Source of the DNA: an uncultured Oscillospiraceae bacterium
GTDB taxonomy: Bacteria; Bacillota; Clostridia; Oscillospirales; Oscillospiraceae
Direction of reading: 5' to 3'
Length of the DNA stretch: 22,512 nucleotides
NCBI GenBank assembly: GCA_910584045.1
Contig: CAJTYO010000045.1
Coordinates: 1-22,512, forward strand
The translations under genes were made by a program, and so were the position numbers. This document shows, one piece after another, positions 7,463-14,068 of this stretch. The notes below the pieces were generated by a model. The model saw only the letters and a list, made by a program, of their open reading frames with translations. It was not told the DNA's origin and searched no databases. Each line of letters opens with the position of its first letter. Position 1 is the stretch's first letter.

Positions 7463-7723
7463 CGCGATGAAGGAAAGAGTATCCCGCCCTCCGCCTCACA
7501 GAGAGTTCCTGTCTGCTGAAAGGGAACAGGCCGGCCGCGGGAGAACATGGCTCCGGAGCGGCGCGCCCAAGCGGTTACGTCAGGGTGCGACGGGTCTGCC
7601 CGTTACAGCGGAGGGCGTTGCTGGACGCCTGCTAAGGAGGCCCCGGTTCTGCGCCGGGGCGAAAAGAAGTGGTACCACGGGCATTTCGCTCGTCTTCTGT
7701 TGAGAAGACGGGCGTTTTTTTAT
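7463..7723 (+). promoter_or_regulatory. T-box riboswitch, Met specifier likely, controlling the symporter
   Basis: A tRNA-sensing attenuator. Stem I contains the loop-E AGTA at 7478-7481. TCCCGC (7482-7487) pairs with GCGGGA (7537-7542), and AGAGAG at 7499-7504 forms the distal bulge. The specifier loop reads GAACATGG at 7543-7550. The codon is ATG (Met) if one base separates it from GAA, or CAT (His) if none does. The T-box GTGGTACCACGG is at 7669-7680, so its variable base is T and pairs with a discriminator A. That fits tRNA-Met and argues against tRNA-His, which has C. A GC-rich stem III lies at about 7640-7660. The competing terminator is the stem 7688-7713 followed by seven T. Uncharged tRNA should favour read-through into the symporter. 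Confidence 0.88.
7688..7723 (+). terminator. Attenuator of the symporter T-box
   Basis: GCTCGTCTTCT pairs with AGAAGACGGGC around a GTTG loop, followed by a T-run. It is the intrinsic terminator that forms when the T-box antiterminator is not stabilised by uncharged tRNA. Confidence 0.85.
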
Positions 7724-7764
7724 TTGCCGGCCAATGTATGTTTTGTGTAAAGGAGTTGTTTCCC

Positions 7765-8976
7765 ATGAAAACGAAAAAATCGACCCATCTGACCCTGGCC
7801 ATCTTTATCTGCCTGCTTCTGGGCATTGCCCTGGGGCTGCTGATCCCCGGACGGCTGGAATTCCTGCTGCCCGTCATCGATCTGGTGAGCGGACTGTATA
7901 TGAATGCGCTGCGGATGATGATCTATCCCCTGGTGTTCTGTTCCCTGGTGGCGGGCATCCACGGCATTGGCAGCGTGTCCGCCACCGGGCGGATCGGGGC
8001 CCAGTCCGTCATCTACTACACCGCCACCACCCTCCTTGCCAGCCTGCTGGGCCTGTTCCTGCCGAAGGCCCTGGGTCTGGGACGCGGCGTGGTCATCGAG
8101 ATGGTGGAGGCGGACGTGGCCGCCACGGAGTTCACCAGCCTGCTGGATACGGTGAAAAACCTGATACCCGCCAACCCGGCGGCCTCCTTTGCCAACGGAG
8201 ATATGCTGCAGGTGCTGGTATTCGCGGTGATCGTGGGCGTGACCTGCCTGGCTCTGGGAAAAAAGGCGGAGCCCTTTGTAACCCTGGTATACTCCGTCAA
8301 TGAAATTTCCATCAAGATTGTGTCCGTGGTCATGCTGTTCACGCCCGTGGGGGTGCTGTGCTCCATCGCCTCCGTGGTCTACGCCAACGGTACGGAGACC
8401 ATTGTGGCCCTGGGCGCGGTGCTGGTGGCCCTGTATATCACATTTTTCCTCTATGCCCTGCTGGTCTATGGAGGCATTGTCAAGGGGCTGGGCAAGTTTG
8501 GCATGCGGAAATTCTTCTCGGCGGTGATGCCTGCGGCCCTCAACGCCTTCGGCACCTGCTCCAGCTCCGCCACCCTTCCCATCAGTAAGCGCTGCGCCGA
8601 CGAGATGGGCGTTCCCAACGAGATATCATCCCTGGCCCTCCCTCTGGGGGCCACCATCAACATGGACGCGGTGTCGATCCTGATGTCCTTCATGATCGTC
8701 TTTTTCGCCAACGCCTGCGGGGTGGAGGTCAGCTTTGGGATGCTGGCCGTGGTGCTGCTGAGCAACACGCTGCTGAGCATCGGCACCCCCGGCGTACCCG
8801 GCGGGGCCATCGCCTCCTTTGCCGCCCTGGCATCCATCGCCGGGCTGCCGGCGGGGGTCATGGGCGTGTACATCAGTGTGAACACCCTGTGCGATATGGG
8901 CGCCACATGCTGCAACGTGCTGGGCGATCTGGCCTGCTCGGTGGCTATGAAGGAGACTGTGCGGCTGAAGAAGTAA
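7765..8976 (+). CDS. DAACS-family sodium:amino-acid symporter, probably for a neutral amino acid
   Basis: A 403-residue polytopic membrane transporter of the dicarboxylate/amino acid:cation symporter family (GltPh/EAAT fold). Hairpin 1 carries CSSSATLP at 265-272, TM7 carries GATINMD at 295-301, hairpin 2 has IGTPGVPGG at 339-347, and TM8 has DMGATCCNVLGD at 377-388. In GltPh the TM8 motif is DMGRTMVNVTGD, where the arginine holds the side-chain carboxylate of aspartate. Here that position is Ala380, which points to a neutral substrate. The NMDGT sodium motif reads NMDAV. The start is the ATG at 7765-7767 with AAAGGAG upstream; longer in-frame reading would run back into the T-box terminator. 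Expression is controlled by the T-box leader, so the substrate is probably the amino acid sensed there (methionine favoured). A cystine or Ser/Thr transporter remains possible. Confidence 0.93.
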   Translation: MKTKKSTHLTLAIFICLLLGIALGLLIPGRLEFLLPVIDLVSGLYMNALRMMIYPLVFCSLVAGIHGIGSVSATGRIGAQSVIYYTATTLLASLLGLFLPKALGLGRGVVIEMVEADVAATEFTSLLDTVKNLIPANPAASFANGDMLQVLVFAVIVGVTCLALGKKAEPFVTLVYSVNEISIKIVSVVMLFTPVGVLCSIASVVYANGTETIVALGAVLVALYITFFLYALLVYGGIVKGLGKFGMRKFFSAVMPAALNAFGTCSSSATLPISKRCADEMGVPNEISSLALPLGATINMDAVSILMSFMIVFFANACGVEVSFGMLAVVLLSNTLLSIGTPGVPGGAIASFAALASIAGLPAGVMGVYISVNTLCDMGATCCNVLGDLACSVAMKETVRLKK

Positions 8977-9004
8977 TAACACGATTCCCACATCAGGAGA
9001 GCCC

Positions 9005-9060
9005 AAAGAGCATCCCTGCGGGCGGTTTAAACCCGCAGGGATGCTCTTTGTATGTCTGTT
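9005..9060 (+). terminator. Terminator of the symporter unit
   Basis: An 18-bp perfect inverted repeat, 9005-9022 with 9032-9049, joined by a 9-base loop and followed by the T-rich TTTGTATGTCTGTTT. It lies 29 bp after the symporter stop. The next gene to the right is on the other strand, and this stem may also stop its transcripts, although the T-tract favours the plus direction. The rest of the convergent gap to 9156 has only a short GC hairpin at 9094-9110 without a T-run. Confidence 0.85.
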
Positions 9061-9156
9061 TAAAAGAATGATATCAATACTTTTTCCGGCACAGCGGCGT
9101 GTAACGCCGCGATAAAAAACTTTTGAAATATTATATCAGGAAATAGTGACTTAAGG

Positions 9157-12100
9157 CTAACCCAGCAGATGACGGGCGTCCTCCAGGCTGCGTTTGCTGT
9201 GGGTGCGCACGGCTTGGGAAGAGGGGAGGAGAATGGACTGGCGCATATCCTCCAGCAGTGCGCCCGCCTCGTCCGTGGTCCGCACCGCGCTGCCCGCCGC
9301 GCCGATGTGCCGGCAGACGCTCTCCAGACCGGTACGGCTCTGCTCCAGACGGCTATACAGCGCACCGTAGGCCGTCTGCAGCTGTGCCACCCAGCGGCGG
9401 TCCGCGTTGATTACCGCTCCGGCGGCCCGGGCGCGCTCCCGGGTGGATATGCAAATCCCGTCCAGCTGGAGGGAGCGGACGGACAGGCGGAATTGAGGCA
9501 GCGTCACCGCCTCCTCCCCCATACGAAGGGAGATGCCCATCCGCGGACGGAGCTTGGCGCCGTCCAGATCCGCGCCGACGGCAACCTGAACCTCCCCGCA
9601 GCCGCCGAAGAGGCAGGAGCCGATGTCTGCCCCCGGGTCGCCGCCCTGGGCTTTTATGATCCGGGCGGCGGCGGCAATGAGGATGTTGCCGCTCTCCCCC
9701 TGGACTCCGGCCCCGATGGCGGCGGCGTGGCAGAGGGCCACGGCGGCAATCGTGCCGCCCCGGATGCGGATGTCGCCCACCCGCGCACCCAGTGCGCCTC
9801 CGATGCCCGCGCCGCCCTCGTTTCCGCCGGTGGAGGTGACCGTTCCGCCCAGGATGGTAATAGAGCCCATGGCCCCTCGCTTGCCGGCTCCGATGCCCGC
9901 GCCGCCGCCGGCCCCGGCGGCGGTGATGACCCCGCCCCGGATCACAATATGGCTGCCCAGGTCCTGGCTCACGCCGCTGTCACGGCCGATGCCCGCGCCG
10001 CCCGCGCCGCCGGAGGCGGTGAGCACGCCGGGCGTTCTTCCTCCAGCGGGGCGGGGGCCGGCGCAGTCCACGCACAGAGAGGTGCCCTCACCCAGGGAGA
10101 TGCCGGCGCAGCCTGCGCCGCTTTCAAAGCAGTTGTCCGTCCCGTCCTGGAGTAGCAGCGTCACCTCGTTCGCCCTGCCCAGACTGAAGGCACGGCCGGC
10201 AGATACGCGGCAGATCACGCCCCCCAGGGTCAGCTCCATCGCACCGATGCCGTCGGCCAGGGCAATGCGGCCGCTGAAGGGGATCTGGTTTGCGTCTATG
10301 CCGGAGCCGCCGGAGATAGCGGTGACCTGGTTGGAGAGGATGCGGAGGGTGCAGGTCTCCTGCTCATACACCCAGTCCCGGTCCTGCTCGCCGCCTGTGA
10401 TGGCGAAGGGGTTGGGGCGCATGGATATCTCCCGGAACGCGCCGGCGCGCTGGTCCCAGCGGAGATAGGCGTACCGGGTCAGGGACCGCCCCGTGCTGTC
10501 CCGGCCGCGGATCATTACGGCGTGGATGGGATAGCCGTGATTGGGGTCCCCCTTTGCCAGCCACAGGCGCACAGGGTCTGGATTCTCGCCGCCCAAGAGG
10601 GCCATCTTCGTCTGCCGCCCATCCACCGCCAGGGAGGTGATGGCGCTGAAGCCCGGGAGAAGGGTCTTCCAGACGACGTCGAAGGGGGTTAGGGTTCTCC
10701 CGGCGGGGTCCCGGACGGCGGAGGCATGGGCCGCCAGGGAGGCGGGACCGTCCATCACCACCGGCACGGCCAGAGCCCCCATGGTCTCATTTTCTCGGGG
10801 CGTGACAGCAACAGCCGCGCCGGAGGCCAGGCGCAGAAAGCTCTCCCCCTCCGCCCGGAGGCTCCCCAGACGCAGCAGTCCGCCGCCGCCCAGGGTGAGA
10901 ACCGCGCCCGGGGACAGACGCAGCTCCTCCACGGCGCTCCCCGATACGATCAGGAGACGGGCCGAGGCGGTATCCACGGTCAGCAGGGAGAGAGCGGCGC
11001 GGTGCAGGGCCGCCGTCCCTGTGCCGGCGAGGAGCAGGCTCTGCTGCCCCCGGCCTGCGCCCAGGATGGTCACATCCCCCGGCCCCGTGAGAGTCAGAGC
11101 GCCGTTTGCATCGAAAGATACGCCGGCGAGGTCCCGGCCCACCGCCTGGAGCTCCCCCTGGGTCATGGATACGGCGGGGGCGGAGGTTGGCGCGGCCTCC
11201 CCGCCGGAGGGATGGGGAGCGGCAACGTTCTCCGCAGCCGGGGCGGTCTGGGGCGTCTGGCTGACCGTCAGGAGGGCCAGCAGCAGGTCCAGATCCATCC
11301 CCTCCAGCCCGGCCAGAAATGTCAGAAGGGAGGGAATGGCCAGCTGGGGCGGCTCTCCGCCGCCGCCGAGAAGCAGTTCCGACAAAAACTCCCGCAAGCC
11401 TGGGGCTGTACCGCCGCTAAACTGCTCCTGAAAGTCCTCGAAGCTGGTGAACGCGCCGTCGGTCAGCTCCGCGATGGCCTCATCTGGCGGCACACCGTTG
11501 GCGACCAGCTCCGCCAGCAGGCGCAGACCCTCCATCGCCGCCTCCGGAGTGACGTTTTCGGGGTTGGGGCCGCCGATGATGACCGCACCCAGATACAGCG
11601 CTGCCAGACGGCCCACTGCCGGATTGCTCTCCAACGCGTCGCCCATGACGGCGGCCAGCAGCTGAGAGACGTCGGCGTTTTTATCCAGCCCCAGCGCATC
11701 CAGCAGCTGCTCCGGGGAGGCGTCCCCCTGGGTAAAGGCGTTTACCAACCAGTCGGGCAGAGCCTGAACCGCCTCCTCCTTGGCAGAGGACTCCCCCATG
11801 ACGGCAAAGAGCAGGGCCTCCACGCTGTCTGCCCCGCCGCCCATTTCCTCGTCGAGAAACAGCCGCTCGCCGCCGGCGGAGGCGCCGCCGATCATCCGGT
11901 CGATTTCCTCCCGCAGCCGTTCCAGCTCCGCCTGGAGCTCGGCCCGGTTTGGGGCTCCGTCGCCGGAGGACTGCCGGACCAGCTCTTCAATGCGGCCCAG
12001 GCTGTTCTGGACCTCGGCCAGCACCGCCTCTCCCGTCCGGAGGGTCCGGCGGCTGGCGCGGGTGTGGCTCTCCGCCTGGCTGACCCGGCTCATCAGCTGC

Positions 12101-12243
12101 CGCAGGCTGTCCGAGACGGTAAAGCCCGTCCCGCCGGACGCGCGCTGGCTCCGGGATGCGGCGGATGGCTTCTCCCCCCGTCCCGCGGGCTGATACTGGA
12201 CCGGGGCGAAGCCCCGGTTTCTGCGGATCGTAAGCTCTCCCAT
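9157..12243 (-). CDS. Giant flagellin-like protein with glycine-rich beta-repeat insert
   Basis: A 1028-residue protein. Residues about 40-130 (SDSLRQLMSRVSQAESHTRA, TGEAVLAEVQNSLGRIEELV, EIDRMIGG, ERLF) follow the pattern of the flagellin N-terminal D1 helices. Residues 932-1028 (ISTRERARAA, AYGALYSRLEQSRTGLES, DMRQSILLPSSQAV) follow the C-terminal D1/D0 helices. Between them come an Ala/Leu-rich helical region (140-325), a Pro/Ala/Thr linker (327-360), a long beta-rich part, and glycine-rich repeats of the form GGAGIG...I.I.GG.I.A at 744-883. Such repeats occur in clostridial surface adhesins. The usual flagellin start is missing and the first 40 residues are Arg/Ser-rich. There is no signal peptide, as in flagellins, which leave by the flagellar export channel. 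The ATG at 12241-12243 has AGGGAGG upstream. It is a monocistronic gene. Flagellin homology is my reading of the pattern; function in a filament or as an adhesin is inference. Confidence 0.7.
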   Translation of the reverse strand: MGELTIRRNRGFAPVQYQPAGRGEKPSAASRSQRASGGTGFTVSDSLRQLMSRVSQAESHTRASRRTLRTGEAVLAEVQNSLGRIEELVRQSSGDGAPNRAELQAELERLREEIDRMIGGASAGGERLFLDEEMGGGADSVEALLFAVMGESSAKEEAVQALPDWLVNAFTQGDASPEQLLDALGLDKNADVSQLLAAVMGDALESNPAVGRLAALYLGAVIIGGPNPENVTPEAAMEGLRLLAELVANGVPPDEAIAELTDGAFTSFEDFQEQFSGGTAPGLREFLSELLLGGGGEPPQLAIPSLLTFLAGLEGMDLDLLLALLTVSQTPQTAPAAENVAAPHPSGGEAAPTSAPAVSMTQGELQAVGRDLAGVSFDANGALTLTGPGDVTILGAGRGQQSLLLAGTGTAALHRAALSLLTVDTASARLLIVSGSAVEELRLSPGAVLTLGGGGLLRLGSLRAEGESFLRLASGAAVAVTPRENETMGALAVPVVMDGPASLAAHASAVRDPAGRTLTPFDVVWKTLLPGFSAITSLAVDGRQTKMALLGGENPDPVRLWLAKGDPNHGYPIHAVMIRGRDSTGRSLTRYAYLRWDQRAGAFREISMRPNPFAITGGEQDRDWVYEQETCTLRILSNQVTAISGGSGIDANQIPFSGRIALADGIGAMELTLGGVICRVSAGRAFSLGRANEVTLLLQDGTDNCFESGAGCAGISLGEGTSLCVDCAGPRPAGGRTPGVLTASGGAGGAGIGRDSGVSQDLGSHIVIRGGVITAAGAGGGAGIGAGKRGAMGSITILGGTVTSTGGNEGGAGIGGALGARVGDIRIRGGTIAAVALCHAAAIGAGVQGESGNILIAAAARIIKAQGGDPGADIGSCLFGGCGEVQVAVGADLDGAKLRPRMGISLRMGEEAVTLPQFRLSVRSLQLDGICISTRERARAAGAVINADRRWVAQLQTAYGALYSRLEQSRTGLESVCRHIGAAGSAVRTTDEAGALLEDMRQSILLPSSQAVRTHSKRSLEDARHLLG
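9595..10014 (-). repeat. Glycine-rich tandem repeats within the flagellin-like gene
   Basis: Codons 744-883 encode about five degenerate units, each with a GAGIG-type glycine run, a short beta strand such as IVIRGGVI, ITILGGTV or IRIRGGTI, then TAAG or STGG. Spacing is about 27-32 residues. The pattern suggests a stacked beta-helix or beta-roll. The DNA is correspondingly rich in GCC/CCG triplets. These are protein-level repeats; the DNA copies are too diverged to be a direct-repeat array. Confidence 0.7.
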
Positions 12244-12269
12244 ATCATGTGCCTCCCTTCATATGCATA

Positions 12270-12305
12270 TAATAATCTATCGGCTGTTTAGCCGAAAAAA
12301 TAAGG
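12270..12305 (-). promoter_or_regulatory. Candidate promoter of the flagellin-like gene
   Basis: The minus strand carries GCCGATAG at 12277-12284, one base away from the -10 consensus of the flagellar sigma factor (sigma-D/FliA, GCCGATAA). It lies 34 bases before the ATG. The matching -35 (TAAA, 15 bases upstream) is poor: TTAT is found there. An overlapping TATTAT could instead serve sigma-A, also without a good -35. A GGCTAAACAGCC mini-palindrome overlaps the site, so the resemblance could be accidental. Confidence 0.35.
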
Positions 12306-12338
12306 AAATCCTCCGTGAGGGATGCTCACGGAGGATTT
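12294..12338 (-). terminator. Terminator of the valine operon
   Basis: A 14-bp stem (12306-12319 with 12325-12338) around a 5-base loop, followed on the minus strand by TTCCTTATTTTTT. It is 20 bp after the stop of the ABC-class ATPase gene and ends the ycxB-valS-ATPase transcript. Confidence 0.88.
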
Positions 12339-12358
12339 TCTTCTGGGTATCAAAAACA

Positions 12359-14068
12359 TCAGTACCGGTTCAGACAGGCGAAAATTTCCTGGACCCGGGG
12401 CATGGCCAGGCCGGAGGGCACGTCCCGGCCGCATGCCCCGGCCAGACCTTTCTGCTCCAGAAGCTGTACCAGCGCGTCCGCCACGGAGCGAACGCCTGCG
12501 CCGGCAGTTCCGAAGTTCTCCTTGGCATACCGCAGCAGCACGGCCAGGGCCTGGGTCTGTTCCTCATCCACCAGCTGCTCCACATACCGCAGGTCCAGCT
12601 CCTCTCGGCCCAGGGCGAAGGCCGTCCGGCCCAGACGCTTGATCTTCAGCCGCTCCTCCATCACCTTGTCCCCCCGGTAGCTCCGCCGGGTCTGGGTCGC
12701 GCCGGAGAGGTCGATGCGGCGCGTCCTGTCCGGCAGGCGAAAGTCCGGGGCGGTGAGGCGGGGGACGGGGCTGTCCGCCAGCAACGCCTTCGTGCCGGAG
12801 GTGATGTCCACGGCGCGGTAGGCGTCCATCTGAATGATCTGGTCCGCCAGGTGAAAATAGGCCCCACAACTGCCCACAACCAGTATGATGGAGACCCCCG
12901 CCTTTTCGTACAGGTCCGACGCCCGCTCCAGGAAGGGGGTGATGGGCTCTTTATCCCGGGAGATGACACGGGTCATCAGCTCGTCCCGTACCATCAGGTT
13001 GGTGGCGGAGGTGTCCTCGTCGATGAGCAGCAGGCGGCTGCCCGCCTCCACGGCTTCGATGATGTTGGCCGCCTGGGACGTGCTGCCGCTGGCGTCCAGT
13101 GTGGAGAAATGGGTGGTGTCCCCGCCGCTGGGCAGGTGGTTGATGAAGAGAGAAACGTCCACATCCGTGATCTTCCGCCCGTCCTCCGCGCGAATTTTCA
13201 CGGCGGTGGGGTCGGTAATCACATATTCCCGACCGTCCCCGGCGACGTGGTCATAGACGCCTCGCTCCAAGGCCTTCAGCAGGGTGGACTTTCCGTGGTA
13301 GCCGCCGCCGGCGATGACGGTGATACCCGTCTTCACACCCATACCCCGGAGCTTCCCAAGGTGGGGCAGATCAAGGGTCACCGCCATGGCGTCCGGCGAG
13401 CGGAAGGGTACGGCGTTTTTCATGGGACGGTCTGACACGCCGCTCTCCCGGGGCAGAACCGCCCCGTCCGCCACAAAGGCGGCCAGGCCTAACCGCTCCA
13501 GCTCCCGCCGGATAAACAGCTGATCCTCCGCCAGAAAGACGGCCCGGCGCAGCGCCTCCTTGGGGGTTTTGGCGTAGGTCAGGCTCTCCGCTACGCACAC
13601 AGGGAGGAAATCGAAGAGAATCTTTTCCAGCTCATAGGCGTTGATTGTACGACCGTTGGCGGGGAAGCCCACCTCGAAGCGCAGAGTGATCTCCTCCGGC
13701 CCGATGGAGCAGGCGGTGCGCTCCAGCACCTCCTGCCCCGGACGGCTGACGGAGAGGAGGCCGCTCTTGCCGGAGCCCTTGGCCTGAAACCGGAAGCGGT
13801 CCGCCTGGAGGCCGAAACGGCGGAGGAGATAGTCCGCCAGGGCCCGGCGGTTCTCCCGGGTCTCCCGATACTCCGGCGGGAAGGCCGCCCTGTCGTGCCG
13901 CACTTGGACGCTCAGCCGGGAGGGAGCGGCGAAGGGGTCCCCCTGGACATGGTCGATGCTCAGTACATAGTCCCCAAAGCTCCAGGCTCCGGCCAGGGAC
14001 TTGTAGGCGGGATAGCTCCGGCGGTCGATGGAACGAAGGGCGCTGCGCAGATCGCCGGAACCCTTCAT
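12359..14068 (-). CDS. ABC-class P-loop ATPase (COG3044)
   Basis: A 569-residue soluble ATPase of the family known as predicted ATPase of the ABC class. The Walker A motif GGGYHGKST is at 254-262. A signature-like STLDASGSTSQA at 322-333 is followed by the Walker B LLLIDEDTSA at 346-355. Both ends carry domains outside the ATPase core and there are no membrane segments, so it is not a transporter subunit. The trypanosome homologue MRB1590 is an RNA-binding protein of the mitochondrial editing machinery, but the bacterial role is unknown. The start ATG at 14066-14068 overlaps the valS stop by 4 bases (ATGA), with GGGAGGCG inside the end of valS as ribosome-binding site. The two are therefore translationally coupled, and this gene is under the same Val T-box, which suggests a link to tRNA or translation (inference). 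Confidence 0.9.
   Translation of the reverse strand: MKGSGDLRSALRSIDRRSYPAYKSLAGAWSFGDYVLSIDHVQGDPFAAPSRLSVQVRHDRAAFPPEYRETRENRRALADYLLRRFGLQADRFRFQAKGSGKSGLLSVSRPGQEVLERTACSIGPEEITLRFEVGFPANGRTINAYELEKILFDFLPVCVAESLTYAKTPKEALRRAVFLAEDQLFIRRELERLGLAAFVADGAVLPRESGVSDRPMKNAVPFRSPDAMAVTLDLPHLGKLRGMGVKTGITVIAGGGYHGKSTLLKALERGVYDHVAGDGREYVITDPTAVKIRAEDGRKITDVDVSLFINHLPSGGDTTHFSTLDASGSTSQAANIIEAVEAGSRLLLIDEDTSATNLMVRDELMTRVISRDKEPITPFLERASDLYEKAGVSIILVVGSCGAYFHLADQIIQMDAYRAVDITSGTKALLADSPVPRLTAPDFRLPDRTRRIDLSGATQTRRSYRGDKVMEERLKIKRLGRTAFALGREELDLRYVEQLVDEEQTQALAVLLRYAKENFGTAGAGVRSVADALVQLLEQKGLAGACGRDVPSGLAMPRVQEIFACLNRY

Noticed and set aside
9094..9110. GCGGCG/CGCCGC hairpin downstream of the flagellin-like gene as its terminator
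   Set aside because: No T-run follows on the minus strand. The long stem at 9005-9049 may do the job from both sides.
9595..10014. Possible CRISPR-like or direct DNA repeat array
   Set aside because: The periodicity is that of protein beta repeats read in one frame. DNA units differ in length and sequence, and there are no constant repeats with unique spacers.
10726..12291. Open frames of up to 521 codons on the plus strand opposite the flagellin-like gene
   Set aside because: They arise from high GC and lack ribosome-binding sites and family motifs. The minus-strand frame has a good start site, a promoter candidate and flagellin-like ends.
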